Part shown: positions 1 through 8,846 of the stretch, piece after piece
How positions within the stretch are numbered: the stretch's first letter is position 1
How the letters are laid out: each line of letters begins with the position of its first letter
DNA from: Gammaproteobacteria bacterium
GTDB taxonomy: Bacteria > Pseudomonadota > Gammaproteobacteria > DSM-16500
DNA: 64,000 nucleotides
NCBI GenBank assembly: GCA_014132595.1
Contig: BMAG01000024.1
Location: 1 to 64,000 of the forward strand
Direction of reading: 5' to 3'
The notes under the pieces: model-generated
What the model was told of the DNA's origin: nothing
What the model saw: the letters and a program-made list of their open reading frames with translations, nothing else
The model's database searches: none
Translations under genes and position numbers: made by a program

Positions 1-65
1 ATAACGATCAGGACTATGTACGAATTAAGCAAGTTGTGCCTAAGCTTGCTTTGTATTCGCAGTAA
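1..65 (+). CDS. 3' end of an unidentified gene
   Basis: An open frame enters from the left edge and ends at the TAA at 63-65. Its last residues read NDQDYVRIKQVVPKLALYSQ. The next gene's Shine-Dalgarno (AGGAG, 71-75) lies directly after the stop, which fits a gene end co-transcribed with the aminopeptidase. Too little is visible to name a family. Confidence 0.45.
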   Translation, partial: NDQDYVRIKQVVPKLALYSQ

Positions 66-84
66 AATTTAGGAGTGACAAGAT

Positions 85-1461
85 ATGTTAAATTGTTTTG
101 CTAATACAAAGTTAAAAAAAACGGCTATTCCTATTCATTTTATTATCAAAGAAAACTTTGCAGCGTGGTTAAAGCAGCAAACGCCCTTTATAAAAAATTG
201 GCTGACGACAACGCAATTTCAAGGTGAAGTCGGACAAGTCAGATTAATACCCAATCAGACGGGGCATTTAGCGCAAGTGATTTGTATTGTGTCTGATTTT
301 AAAAATTTTTGGGCGGCGGGAGCTTTGCCTTTAAGTTTGCCTGAGGGTCAATATTATTTTGAGTTATCTCAAGATGATTATCTTCAGTTTGCTATCGGAT
401 GGGGACTTGGAGCTTATCAATTTACGCGTTATAAAAAGCCGATGCGCTTGCCTGCGCAGTTAGTACTGTCAAAAGAGTTGGATCAACATTATATTCAAAA
501 TATGGTGGAATCTATTTATTTAGTACGAACGTTGATAAATATCCCAACAGATGATATGGGTCCTTCTGAATTGTCAGCCGCCGCCTCCCATTTAGCAAAA
601 CAATTTAAAGCAACTTTTAAGGAAATTGTTGGAAAAGAATTATTGAAGCAAAATTTTGCTTCTATTTATACGGTTGGCAGGGCCAGCGATGATGCGCCGC
701 GTTTATTGGATTTACGCTGGGGCAATAAAAAACATCCTAAAGTTACGTTAGTGGGTAAAGGGGTTTGTTTTGATACGGGTGGTTTGGATATCAAAACGGC
801 TTCTGGCATGTTGCTCATGAAAAAAGATATGGGGGGAGCGGCTCATGTATTGGGTTTGGCGCGGATGATTATGGATGCGAAACTACCCATTTGCTTGAGA
901 GTGTTAATTCCTGCCGTAGAAAATTCCGTTTCTGGAAATGCCTATAGACCCGGAGATGTGATTACAAGTCATAAAGGAATTACGATTGAAGTAGGAAATA
1001 CAGATGCAGAAGGCAGAGTGGTACTTGCGGATGCCTTGAGTGCTGCCGTTGCCGAAAAACCTGATTTGCTGATAGATATTGCAACGTTGACAGGGGCTGC
1101 GCGTATTGCTCTGGGAAGTGAATTACCCGCTGTTTTTGCTAATCAAGATCCTGTGGTGGAAGATTTAATAGCTCATGCTAACCGTTTGGCAGATCCTATT
1201 TGGCGATTACCTCTTTTTGGGCTTTATCGTGATGCTTTGAATAGCCCCATTGCTGATATCAATAATAATAATGCAGATGGATATGCAGGTGCTATCACGG
1301 CGGGATTATTTTTAAAAGAATTTGTACCGGATGAAATACCCTGGCTTCATTTTGACTTGATGGCATGGAATCTTAAAACCCGTGCCGGCAGGCCTCAAGG
1401 AGGGGAAGCGATGGCTTTGCGGGGTTTATTTAGTTATCTCGCGGCCAGATTTCAAAAATAA
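85..1461 (+). CDS. Leucyl aminopeptidase family protein (peptidase M17)
   Basis: Cytosolic two-zinc aminopeptidase that releases N-terminal residues from peptides. The C-terminal catalytic domain is clear: the metal- and substrate-binding stretch VGKGVCFDTGGLDIK at about residues 223-237, and the M17 signature NTDAEGR at 305-311 with its Asp and Glu metal ligands, followed by the conserved IDIATLTGA stretch. At 458 residues it is shorter than E. coli PepA (about 503); the N-terminal domain is reduced and divergent, as in many M17 paralogues of intracellular gammaproteobacteria. ATG at 85 has AGGAG at 71-75, nine bases upstream. Family assignment is firm; whether it is PepA, PepB or a lineage-specific paralogue is not decided. 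Confidence 0.92.
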   Translation: MLNCFANTKLKKTAIPIHFIIKENFAAWLKQQTPFIKNWLTTTQFQGEVGQVRLIPNQTGHLAQVICIVSDFKNFWAAGALPLSLPEGQYYFELSQDDYLQFAIGWGLGAYQFTRYKKPMRLPAQLVLSKELDQHYIQNMVESIYLVRTLINIPTDDMGPSELSAAASHLAKQFKATFKEIVGKELLKQNFASIYTVGRASDDAPRLLDLRWGNKKHPKVTLVGKGVCFDTGGLDIKTASGMLLMKKDMGGAAHVLGLARMIMDAKLPICLRVLIPAVENSVSGNAYRPGDVITSHKGITIEVGNTDAEGRVVLADALSAAVAEKPDLLIDIATLTGAARIALGSELPAVFANQDPVVEDLIAHANRLADPIWRLPLFGLYRDALNSPIADINNNNADGYAGAITAGLFLKEFVPDEIPWLHFDLMAWNLKTRAGRPQGGEAMALRGLFSYLAARFQK

Positions 1462-1470
1462 AAATCCTCA

Positions 1471-2082
1471 ATGAAAATACGAAATTTTATTGGTATTCTA
1501 TTTTTTTTAAATCAAGCGTATGGTTATGAAACAGCCATTAATATCGGTGAAATTCGTTCACTAGATAAACCTTCTTATAGTCATTCTAAAATCGTAGAAT
1601 TTTTAAATAAATATAATAGCGATGAGATTATAGGAACAGACACCTGTTTGACGATCGATAAGATTTCTCATACCTACGGACAGCATTGGCAAGCAAGTGA
1701 TCCGAATTGGACTGTAGTGTCTGATAAACCGAATAGTACTTCTATTTTTCTGCAGAGCACTATGATTAAACAAACAACCGAAGCTTATCATGCAACTCTC
1801 TTCGAAAATTCATCTTCGGTTTTAGTAGCAGATGTTTTGTGTAGTTATGGTGATGAGGATGTTATCTTAAAACGTTCTTATACCACTCAGGAATGTTCTT
1901 TGATTGAAGGAAAAAATCAGGATGGCTCAACAGGTGTAGGAATTTTTTGGACTTTTGATACTCACTGTTCAACGACCGCTGGAAAGTTGCAAGTATGCCA
2001 ATATAATTTAATAAGATCTCATCGAGATTATCTATTCCAACTATCACCCTTCGGAGCCATTCCCCCTATGCTACCAATCTAA
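1471..2082 (+). CDS. Putative secreted protein of unknown function
   Basis: I do not recognise the family. The 203-residue product starts with a short basic-hydrophobic N terminus ([18 protein letters not shown]) that looks like a Sec signal peptide with cleavage near the YG/YE junction at residues 18-20. The mature part has five cysteines (in TDTCLT, DVLCSY, TQECSL, THCSTT and QVCQY contexts), which suggests disulfide formation in the periplasm or outside the cell. It starts nine bases after the aminopeptidase stop without a strong Shine-Dalgarno. Its 3' end overlaps the convergent tdh stop by 12 bases. Confidence 0.6.
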   Translation: MKIRNFIGILFFLNQAYGYETAINIGEIRSLDKPSYSHSKIVEFLNKYNSDEIIGTDTCLTIDKISHTYGQHWQASDPNWTVVSDKPNSTSIFLQSTMIKQTTEAYHATLFENSSSVLVADVLCSYGDEDVILKRSYTTQECSLIEGKNQDGSTGVGIFWTFDTHCSTTAGKLQVCQYNLIRSHRDYLFQLSPFGAIPPMLPI

Positions 2083-3093
2083 AATCACTTTTCCACTTTG
2101 TCCCGAGCGCATTTCGGCAAAAGCTTTTTCATACTCTTTAATGGGAAGTGTATTTGTAATGACTGGAGAAATATCTAACCCGCTTTGCAACATCGCAATC
2201 ATGGTATACCATGTCTCAAACATTTGTCTTCCATAAATACCCTTTATTTCTAATCCTTTCAAAATAACATGGTTCCAGTTAAGTTGCGTTTGTTGCGGTA
2301 AAAAACCTAATAAGGCGATTTTGCCGCCATGGTTCATCGATTCTAACATCGCGTTGAATGCGATCGGGCTGCCTGACACTTCTAGGCCGACATCAAAACC
2401 TTCGCGCATGCCTAATATATCCATGGCTTCTTTTAATGAAGTTTTTGTTGTGTTAATGGCAAGCGAGGCACCCATTTTTTTTGCAATGCCTAAACGGTAA
2501 TCATTGATGTCTGTCACAACGATATGTCTTGCACCCGCATGACGTGCGACGGCTGCAGCCATCATCCCAATGGGTCCTGCACCTGTGATGACGACATCTT
2601 CCCCGGGTAAAGGATAGGCGAGAGCGGTATGCACGGAATTACCTAAGGGATTTAAAATGGATGCGATGGTATCAGAAATATTGGCAGGAATAGGGTAAAC
2701 ATTGACAGCGGGTATCAATAAATATTCTGCCAAGGAACCTTGTCTTGTCACTCCAATCGTTTCATTTTTACGACAAATATGCCGGCGGCCAGCACGGCAA
2801 TTACGGCAATATTCGCAAGCCACATGATTTTCACCGGATACTCTATCACCGACTTTAAAATGGGTGACTTCATGACCGAGTTCTGTAATTTCACCGACAA
2901 ACTCATGACCGATGACTAAAGGGATTGGAATAATTTCTTGTGCCCATTCATCCCAATTATAAATATGCACATCTGTACCGCAGATCGACGCTTTTGTTAT
3001 TTTAACTAAAACATCATTGGGGCCGACTTCGGGAACGGGTACATCCGTGAGCCAGATACCCGGTTCAGCTTTTAATTTAACTAAGGCTTTCAT
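2071..3093 (-). CDS. tdh: L-threonine 3-dehydrogenase
   Basis: Zinc- and NAD-dependent medium-chain dehydrogenase that oxidises L-threonine to 2-amino-3-ketobutyrate, which Kbl then cleaves to glycine and acetyl-CoA. The 340-residue length matches E. coli Tdh (341). Catalytic zinc ligands Cys38 (SICGTDVH) and His63-Glu64 (IGHEFVGE) are present, as are the structural zinc cysteines at 93, 96, 99 and 107. The Rossmann glycine motif is [16 protein letters not shown] at 3093 overlaps the 3' end of kbl by 17 bases, so the pair is translationally coupled in the usual kbl-tdh order. Very secure. Confidence 0.98.
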   Translation of the reverse strand: MKALVKLKAEPGIWLTDVPVPEVGPNDVLVKITKASICGTDVHIYNWDEWAQEIIPIPLVIGHEFVGEITELGHEVTHFKVGDRVSGENHVACEYCRNCRAGRRHICRKNETIGVTRQGSLAEYLLIPAVNVYPIPANISDTIASILNPLGNSVHTALAYPLPGEDVVITGAGPIGMMAAAVARHAGARHIVVTDINDYRLGIAKKMGASLAINTTKTSLKEAMDILGMREGFDVGLEVSGSPIAFNAMLESMNHGGKIALLGFLPQQTQLNWNHVILKGLEIKGIYGRQMFETWYTMIAMLQSGLDISPVITNTLPIKEYEKAFAEMRSGQSGKVILDW

Positions 3094-4285
3094 GTTGTTT
3101 AATCACTCCCAATTGCTGTCCTACTTTTTTAAAGGCTGTCAGTGCTTTTTCTAAATGTTGTTGAGTATGAGCCGCGGATATTTGTGTACGAATACGGGCT
3201 TTTTCATGTGGCACGACCGGGTATGAAAAACCAATGACATAAATACCTTGTTTTAATAACTCATCCGCCATGGTTTTTGCAAGTTTAGCATCACCTAACA
3301 TTACAGGAATGATAGGATGCTCACCTGGAATTAAATTAAAGCCCAGTTGTGTTAAACCTTTTCGGAAATAAGCGCTATTCTCATGAACTTTTTGAATGAG
3401 CTCGTGGCTCTTCTCAAGTAAGTCTAATACTTTGATGGAAGTCGCAACGATGACAGGCGCCAATGAATTAGAAAATAAATAAGGACGAGAGCGTTGTCGC
3501 AGCCAGGTCACGATTTCACGTTTTGCACTGGTGTATCCACCAGAGGCGCCGCCCAATGCTTTTCCTAAGGTGCCGGTTAGAATATCAACACGACCCATCA
3601 CGTTATGATATTCATGTGTTCCGCGTCCATTTTTCCCCATAAAACCAACCGCATGTGAATCATCGACCATGACGATTGCATCGTATCGATCGGCTAAATC
3701 ACAAATCGCCGGTAAATTTGCGATAATCCCATCCATGGAAAAGACACCGTCCGTTGCAATTAAGCGAAAACGACAATCTTTTGCTTCTTTTAATGCTTTT
3801 TCAAGATCCGCCATATCATTATTGTTGTAGCGAAAACGTTTTGCTTTGCAAAGACGTATGCCGTCAATAATACTTGCGTGATTGAGTGCATCACTGATAA
3901 CGGCATCTTCTTCGCCCAGCAATGTTTCAAAGAGTCCGCCATTTGCATCAAAACACGAAGAATAAAGAATCGTATCTTCCATCCCTAAAAATTGACTGAG
4001 ACGTTGTTCCAGTTCTTGGTGAATATTTTGAGTGCCGCAAATAAAACGTACAGAAGACATGCCAAAGCCATAGTGATCAACGCTGTTTTTAGCAGTTTCA
4101 AGAAGAGTCGGATGATTTGATAAGCCAAGATAATTATTCGCACAAAAATTTAAGACTTCTGCGCCGTCTTGAATAGTAATTAACGCTTGCTGCTGAGAGG
4201 TAATGGTACGCTCTGTTTTATACAATCCTGATTGTTTCAACTGTTCAGTTTCACGCGCTAAATGTGTTAAAAAAGATTTTTTCAT
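3077..4285 (-). CDS. kbl: 2-amino-3-ketobutyrate CoA ligase (glycine C-acetyltransferase)
   Basis: PLP enzyme of the alpha-oxoamine synthase family; second step of threonine degradation, partner of Tdh. From ATG at 4285 the product has 402 residues (E. coli 398). The PLP lysine is Lys242 in [13 protein letters not shown], and [11 protein letters not shown] supplies the Asp and His of the cofactor site. The open frame extends upstream to 4411, but that part is read from a palindromic repeat (4337-4455). The internal ATG is preceded by GGGAG at the right spacing and its protein starts [12 protein letters not shown], like other Kbl proteins, so I chose it. Confidence 0.97.
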   Translation of the reverse strand: MKKSFLTHLARETEQLKQSGLYKTERTITSQQQALITIQDGAEVLNFCANNYLGLSNHPTLLETAKNSVDHYGFGMSSVRFICGTQNIHQELEQRLSQFLGMEDTILYSSCFDANGGLFETLLGEEDAVISDALNHASIIDGIRLCKAKRFRYNNNDMADLEKALKEAKDCRFRLIATDGVFSMDGIIANLPAICDLADRYDAIVMVDDSHAVGFMGKNGRGTHEYHNVMGRVDILTGTLGKALGGASGGYTSAKREIVTWLRQRSRPYLFSNSLAPVIVATSIKVLDLLEKSHELIQKVHENSAYFRKGLTQLGFNLIPGEHPIIPVMLGDAKLAKTMADELLKQGIYVIGFSYPVVPHEKARIRTQISAAHTQQHLEKALTAFKKVGQQLGVIKQHESLS

Positions 4286-4336
4286 GCCATCTCCCTTGCG
4301 ATTTTGGCGTTGCATAAATCCGTAAACAGCATCAGT

Positions 4337-4455
4337 GCCGACATTGCGAGCGAAGCGAAGCAATCTATCTCGAAAGCAAAGCTTCAAAGGGCAGTTCTTA
4401 TTTCTAAGCATTGCTTAAAAGATGGATTGCTTCGCTTCGCTCGCAATGACGGTGT
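4337..4455. repeat. Palindromic repeat, family A, complete copy 1
   Basis: Two perfect 24-nt inverted arms at 4342-4365 and 4425-4448, core CATTGCGAGCGAAGCGAAGC, flanked by CCG/CGG bases and enclosing about 60 bases. A second complete copy lies at 8618-8728, and half copies at 27395 and 36855. The whole element could fold into one long hairpin. It lies just upstream of kbl and produces spurious short frames on both strands. Similar dispersed CATTGCGAGCGAAGC palindromes are common in intracellular proteobacteria; I infer a non-autonomous or REP-like element. Confidence 0.9.
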
Positions 4456-4555
4456 TGATGTTGTCACTGATTTATGCAATAACATTACGATTATATACCC
4501 ATTATATATTGCATCATGAAGGAACAAGACGGCTGCTGTCAATTGTATTGAATTA

Positions 4556-4900
4556 TTATCGGCCTTTTTTATTTTTAGAAAGAAGTTCATTGAATTTTTC
4601 GGTGACGAGATCAGCTTGTGTGGCGGGCACGCGTTCTGCATAATTTTTTGTATATTGTTTTAAAGGATCCCCATGTTTTAACAAGGCGGCTTTATTTTTG
4701 TTGAACAAGCAATAAGAAACGGACAATCCTAAAATAAATTTTTCTGTATTTGAGTTTTTACCCGAAGGCATCTTGGTTTGTTTTTTTTCGAGCACCTTGA
4801 TAAGATTCCGTGTGAGCATTGTTTTTTTTCCGATGGGGCGTAATGCATTGAGGAATTCTTCTTTTGCATTGACTTTTTTCTCTGGCTTCTTATTAGTCAT
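4556..4900 (-). CDS. Hypothetical lysine-rich protein
   Basis: A 114-residue basic protein, very rich in Lys (starts MTNKKPEKKVNAKEEF and ends LSKNKKGR), with no signal peptide and one mildly hydrophobic stretch around FILGLSVSYCLF (residues about 71-82). I recognise no domain. The frame is closed by a normal stop, and ATG at 4900 lies divergent from sdhE with about 106 bases between them, room for two promoters. It could be a lineage-specific nucleoid-associated or effector-like protein, but nothing in the sequence decides this. Confidence 0.5.
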   Translation of the reverse strand: MTNKKPEKKVNAKEEFLNALRPIGKKTMLTRNLIKVLEKKQTKMPSGKNSNTEKFILGLSVSYCLFNKNKAALLKHGDPLKQYTKNYAERVPATQADLVTEKFNELLSKNKKGR

Positions 4901-5006
4901 GGTGTGCTCTCATTATTAATGGTTATCATCCATCCTGCTTTTTATGATAATAAATGCATCCTAAATTTAAGTATAACAGTGATTTTTAATAAGATAGGTA
5001 TTTTTT

Positions 5007-5264
5007 ATGAATAAAATGAATCCGGCACGGTTACAGTGGGCTTGCAGACGGGGGATGCTTGAGCTTGATTTATTATTAGGCAATTTTTTAAATGAAGCTT
5101 TTCCGGGATTGTCCAATGAGGATCAAGCTTTGTTTATCGATTTATTAGAGGAGAATGATCAGGATTTGTTTTTATGGTTAACAGGGAAAAATGTTGCTGA
5201 AAAACCTGAAGTGAATAAGATGATTCAGATGATTCGGCATCATGCAGAGAATAGAAATAATTAA
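5007..5264 (+). CDS. sdhE: FAD assembly factor SdhE (YgfY/CptB family)
   Basis: Small helical protein that promotes covalent flavinylation of succinate dehydrogenase SdhA and fumarate reductase. The 85 residues match the family length, and the signature RRGMLELDLLL (residues 14-24) contains the RGxxE motif needed for flavinylation. The C-terminal half has the typical DLFLWLTGK pattern. A short AGGT-like Shine-Dalgarno precedes ATG 5007. The stop overlaps that of the convergent GH16 gene by four bases. In enterobacteria sdhE is followed directly by ygfX; here a ygfX-like gene lies about 1 kb downstream, behind the inverted GH16 gene. Confidence 0.93.
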   Translation: MNKMNPARLQWACRRGMLELDLLLGNFLNEAFPGLSNEDQALFIDLLEENDQDLFLWLTGKNVAEKPEVNKMIQMIRHHAENRNN

Positions 5265-6145
5265 GATTTAAAGTTATACACTTTCAGGTTTGAAATTGTC
5301 ATGCTGTATTTAATGCTGTCAGCCCAACTCCACTCAGGACCTTGATCGGCATCAAACATGATGACCATATTTCCATTTTTAAGTCCTTTTTTAACTTGTG
5401 CATAGGGTCTGTCATCGGTAGGATGTTTTATTTCATATTGAAAATTGCCATCATAGTAAATTTTAAGACTTAATGTATTTTCATCATCTAATAATTGCCA
5501 TTCCATGCCGTAGGTATGATGTTGGTGATTGTCATTTAAACCGGGCGTAATGCCGCCTTCAGGATGATCATGTTTATACCAATCCTCTGGGATTGGAAGA
5601 GTTGCATAGCCATGGAGAATCGTGTCTGTCACAGACAGCATACTTTCTGCAATATCAATTTCACCTGCCGTAGGCCACTCGGCTCCGTCTGTTCCAACAA
5701 GCCAAAAGGCAGACCATGTTTGCCAGCTTAAATCGCCTTCAAGATCATTATCTAAAACGATGTCTGCTTCAATATAACCGTGGGTGTTATTATTGTTATT
5801 TTCATTGATTAAACCATGGATGGCGGTATAACACGTATTTTTAATTTGATAGGATTCACGAGAATAATGCAGGGTGACTGCTTTATTATCTTTACTTAAT
5901 TTAACATCGCGCTGTACATCGCAGTTGACGGTACCTACGTGATTGTCATTTAAGACGACGTTTTTACTCAGGAAGGTATTATTATCAGAGCTCCAGATTA
6001 AATTACAGGCATGTAAACTGTCGTCACAAGGCGATACAGCGAAAGAAGCCGGACATTTAAAGAGTAATAGCATGGCGGCAGTTGCAATGGTTAGTATCGT
6101 AATTTTGTCAGCGTTAAATAGCGGCATGATCTTTAATTGGCTCAT
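5261..6145 (-). CDS. Secreted glycoside hydrolase family 16 protein
   Basis: Probable endo-acting beta-glucanase-type enzyme exported to the periplasm or medium. Counting from ATG 6145, the GH16 catalytic signature GEIDIAES has the nucleophile Glu162, Asp164 and acid/base Glu167. The upstream stretch SWQTWSAFWLVG and downstream HTYGMEW are the usual beta-jelly-roll landmarks. A signal peptide follows the N terminus (hydrophobic TILTIATAAMLLLF, then SFA near residue 36). The start is uncertain: TTG 6163, ATG 6145 or ATG 6127 all leave the signal peptide intact and none has a good Shine-Dalgarno. Substrate cannot be read from the sequence. The gene sits inverted between sdhE and ygfX, which suggests insertion. 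Confidence 0.85.
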   Translation of the reverse strand: MSQLKIMPLFNADKITILTIATAAMLLLFKCPASFAVSPCDDSLHACNLIWSSDNNTFLSKNVVLNDNHVGTVNCDVQRDVKLSKDNKAVTLHYSRESYQIKNTCYTAIHGLINENNNNNTHGYIEADIVLDNDLEGDLSWQTWSAFWLVGTDGAEWPTAGEIDIAESMLSVTDTILHGYATLPIPEDWYKHDHPEGGITPGLNDNHQHHTYGMEWQLLDDENTLSLKIYYDGNFQYEIKHPTDDRPYAQVKKGLKNGNMVIMFDADQGPEWSWADSIKYSMTISNLKVYNFKS

Positions 6146-6242
6146 TAATTTTAATATGAGCAAATTATATTCAAATTAAACTCCAAAGACAAGATTTATT
6201 TTAAAAAAGAGGCTAACTTATTGAAAATTGGAAGAATTTCTT

Positions 6243-6686
6243 ATGCAAAAAATAGACATTTCTTTAAAACCTTCTAGATTATTTATCTATTTGTTAATGG
6301 TGATTCTCGTTGGTTGTCTGTTGTGTATTTTTAGTTTATCGGTGGCATGGAGTTTGAAAATAATATTAATTATCAGTGTGTTATTTTATGGCGCCTGGAT
6401 TTTTTGGAAGGAAATTTATTTAATGAGTGCGGCTTCAATGGTGGGATTGCAGCTTTTAGAGGAAGAAAGCTGTTATTTACGATATTTTTCATCGAATACG
6501 ATAGCAGCAGAGATTGACGGTTCAAGTACGGTGACTGCCCTCGTGTGTGTTTTGCGTTTTAAGGTGCCGGATCAGCGAAGGAAAACGGCTTGTGTAGTTT
6601 TTAAGGATTCGGTTGATAAAGAAATGTATAGAAAATTGATGGTTTGGCTGAGATGCTCTAAAGTTGAAAAGAAAAAGAACTCGTGA
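6243..6686 (+). CDS. YgfX-like (CptA, DUF1434) membrane protein
   Basis: A 147-residue protein with two closely spaced membrane helices (about residues 13-50) and a soluble C-terminal beta-rich domain. The last third, KDSVDKEMYRKLMVWLR, resembles the end of E. coli YgfX (DSMDEAEWRDLRRML), and size and topology agree. YgfX is encoded beside SdhE and has been described as a membrane partner or toxin that affects cell shape. Nearby sdhE (only the GH16 gene intervenes) supports the call. I chose ATG 6243 over the in-frame TTG 6228 because GGAAGAA (about 6230-6236) is correctly spaced for it. Family call is moderate because identity is low. Confidence 0.6.
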   Translation: MQKIDISLKPSRLFIYLLMVILVGCLLCIFSLSVAWSLKIILIISVLFYGAWIFWKEIYLMSAASMVGLQLLEEESCYLRYFSSNTIAAEIDGSSTVTALVCVLRFKVPDQRRKTACVVFKDSVDKEMYRKLMVWLRCSKVEKKKNS

Positions 6687-6688
6687 AT

Positions 6689-6708
6689 GTGAACACTGCT
6701 GCGTTCAC
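6689..6708 (+). terminator. Weak hairpin after the ygfX-like gene
   Basis: GTGAAC (6689-6694) pairs with GTTCAC (6703-6708) around an eight-base loop, followed by only TTT. It could attenuate read-through into lepA, but there is no proper U tract, so it may be incidental. Confidence 0.25.
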
Positions 6709-6799
6709 GTTTACTGCGAGAGGGGTAAGTTGCGGGTTTTCTCGCAATAGCCGTAAAAATACGTTAAGATTCCCCGTTTTATGGTAGTTGAACAATCTT

Positions 6800-8593
6800 A
6801 TGCAATCTATTCGTAACTTTTCCATCATTGCTCATATCGACCATGGTAAATCGACGCTTGCCGATCGATTGATCCAACTGTGTGGCGGTCTCCAAGAGCG
6901 TGAAATGGCAGAACAGGTGCTTGACTCTATGGATTTAGAGCGCGAGCGTGGTATTACTATTAAAGCCCATAGTGTTACACTCAATTATAAAGCGCGTGAT
7001 GGACAACGTTATCAGCTGAATTTTATTGATACACCAGGACATGTGGATTTTTCTTATGAGGTTTCTCGGTCGCTTGCGGCGTGTGAAGGTGCATTGCTTG
7101 TGGTTGATGCAGGACAAGGCGTTGAGGCGCAGACTGTTGCGGTTTGTTATACAGCGTTAGAACAGGGGCTGGAAGTCATTCCTGTTCTAAATAAAATTGA
7201 TTTACCTCAGTCAGATCCTGAACGTGTCATTCATGAAATTGAAGAAATTATTGGACTCGAGGCAAAAGATGCTTTGCGTGTGAGTGCTAAACAAGGAATT
7301 GGCATCGAGGACATGTTAGAAAAAATTATTTCTGAAATTCCTGCGCCTACCGGCGATCCATCGGCACCTTTACAAGCTTTGATTATTGATTCGTGGTTTG
7401 ATAGCTATTTAGGTGTTGTGTCGTTAGTGCGTGTAAAAAATGGTACGTTGAAAGTGGGTGAAAAAATGCAGCTTATGTCGATTGGCCGTAATCATGAGGT
7501 TATGGGCATTGGTATTTTTACTCCTAAACGTGAACCAACGGGTATTTTGCGGGCGGGTGAAGTAGGTTATGTGGTTGCAGGTATCAAAGAAATTGATGGT
7601 GCACCTGTGGGTGATACGATTACGCATTCTATGCATGCGGCGACTGAGCCTTTACCGGGTTTTAAACAGTTAAAACCACAAGTGTATGCAGGTTTATTTC
7701 CAGTCAGTGCAGATGATTTTCCTGCATTTCGTGAAGCACTTTCTAAATTACGTTTAAACGATGCGGCATTGTTTTTTGAACCGGAATCTTCAGAAGCATT
7801 AGGATTTGGTTTTCGCTGCGGATTTTTAGGCATGCTGCATATGGAAATTGTGCAGGAACGTCTTGAACGTGAATATAATCTTAATTTAATTACAACAGCA
7901 CCGACGGTTGTGTACGAGGTGGTCACGACAAAAGGAGAAGTGTTATCCATTGATAATCCGGCAAAATTGCCGGTACCTAATTTGATTGCAGAAATTCGTG
8001 AGCCCATTGTGAAAGCGAATATTTTAGTACCCCAACAGTATTTAGGTAATGTGATGACTTTATGCGTTGAAAAGCGTGGTGTGCAAAAGCACATGCTCTA
8101 TTTAGGAAATCAGGTTTCCTTGACGTATGAAATACCGATGAATGAAGTCGTCTTAGATTTTTTTGACCGACTAAAATCGGTGAGCCGGGGATACGCATCA
8201 TTGGACTATAGTTTTTCATATTTTCAGACAGCGGATTTGGTGAAGCTTGATCTATTAATTAATGGCGACAAACTGGATGCGCTTGCGTTTATTGTGCATC
8301 GCGATCAGGCGCAATCTAAAGGCAGACTGCTTGCAGAAAAAATGCAGGAATTAGTGCCTAGGCAGATGTATGATGTGGCTATTCAGGCCGCGATCGGTGC
8401 GCATGTGATTGCACGCACGACAGTGAAAGCTTTACGGAAGAATGTGACGGCGAAATGTTACGGCGGAGATGTCTCGCGTAAACGTAAGTTGTTGGAGAAG
8501 CAAAAGGAAGGAAAGAAGCGGATGAAGCAGGTGGGTAATGTGGAGATTCCGCAGGAAGCGTTTTTGGCGATTTTGAAGGTGGATAAGAAGTAA
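6800..8593 (+). CDS. lepA: Elongation factor 4 (LepA), back-translocating GTPase
   Basis: Ribosome-binding translational GTPase that acts on stalled or mis-translocated ribosomes and in 30S biogenesis. From ATG 6800 the protein has 597 residues (family about 598). G1 is [10 protein letters not shown]2/switch I lies in [14 protein letters not shown]3 is DTPGHVDF and G4 is NKIDLP. EF-G-like domains III and V and the LepA-specific C-terminal domain ([28 protein letters not shown]) follow. A TTG at 6788 would add four residues; typical LepA starts just before [13 protein letters not shown], so I prefer ATG 6800. It heads the lepA-lepB-rnc-era group, though a palindromic repeat separates it from lepB. 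Confidence 0.98.
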   Translation: MQSIRNFSIIAHIDHGKSTLADRLIQLCGGLQEREMAEQVLDSMDLERERGITIKAHSVTLNYKARDGQRYQLNFIDTPGHVDFSYEVSRSLAACEGALLVVDAGQGVEAQTVAVCYTALEQGLEVIPVLNKIDLPQSDPERVIHEIEEIIGLEAKDALRVSAKQGIGIEDMLEKIISEIPAPTGDPSAPLQALIIDSWFDSYLGVVSLVRVKNGTLKVGEKMQLMSIGRNHEVMGIGIFTPKREPTGILRAGEVGYVVAGIKEIDGAPVGDTITHSMHAATEPLPGFKQLKPQVYAGLFPVSADDFPAFREALSKLRLNDAALFFEPESSEALGFGFRCGFLGMLHMEIVQERLEREYNLNLITTAPTVVYEVVTTKGEVLSIDNPAKLPVPNLIAEIREPIVKANILVPQQYLGNVMTLCVEKRGVQKHMLYLGNQVSLTYEIPMNEVVLDFFDRLKSVSRGYASLDYSFSYFQTADLVKLDLLINGDKLDALAFIVHRDQAQSKGRLLAEKMQELVPRQMYDVAIQAAIGAHVIARTTVKALRKNVTAKCYGGDVSRKRKLLEKQKEGKKRMKQVGNVEIPQEAFLAILKVDKK

Positions 8594-8617
8594 CGATTTT
8601 GTAAGTGAATTTTGATG

Positions 8618-8728
8618 CCGTCATTGCGAGCAAAGCGAAACAATTCACCTTGAAAGCATTGCTTCAAAAAGCTGTTACTAAGCTTTGCTTGAAAGCTGGA
8701 TTGCTTCGCTTTGCTCGCAATGACGGCA
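8618..8728. repeat. Palindromic repeat, family A, complete copy 2
   Basis: The left arm at 8618-8640 (GCCGTCATTGCGAGCAAAGC and following) is perfectly complementary over 23 nt to the right arm at 8706-8728, with a few further imperfect pairs inside. It shares the core of copy 1 with AAAGC in place of GAAGC in both arms: a compensated change, as expected if the hairpin is maintained or if the arms spread together. It fills much of the 253-base lepA-lepB gap and generates the spurious reading frames there. Confidence 0.9.
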
Positions 8729-8765
8729 GTGAGATTAATGACGGCAGTGACGGCAGTGAGATTAA
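8721..8765 (+). repeat. Short tandem repeat beside palindrome copy 2
   Basis: The 18-mer TGACGGCAGTGAGATTAA occurs at 8721-8738 and again at 8748-8765, with a 9-base partial unit TGACGGCAG at 8739-8747 between them. Degenerating TGACAG/AATGACGA units continue to about 8790. The first unit overlaps the end of the palindromic element, suggesting slippage expansion from its terminus. Confidence 0.8.
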
Positions 8766-8846
8766 GGATGACAGTGACAGCAATGACGACATTAACGTCA
8801 ATGAAATAGAGCAAACAGTTAAATGTAAATAAAGTGAGTATTAAAC

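Noticed and set aside
4286-4411. N-terminal extension of the kbl reading frame
   Set aside because: The extra residues are translated from the palindromic repeat; the internal ATG 4285 has a good ribosome binding site and gives the normal Kbl length.
4304-4643. Short overlapping frames on both strands
   Set aside because: They are translations of the family-A palindrome and its flanks with no independent ribosome binding site or homology.
5007-6686. SdhE/YgfX as a toxin-antitoxin pair
   Set aside because: SdhE has a well-established flavinylation role and the toxin idea for YgfX is weakly supported; the inverted gene between them also argues against a tight TA unit.
7567-8219. Long frames opposite lepA
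   Set aside because: Antisense shadows of the strongly conserved lepA frame.
8605-8832. Open frame between lepA and lepB
   Set aside because: It consists of palindrome copy 2 and the adjoining tandem repeat; no protein-like composition.
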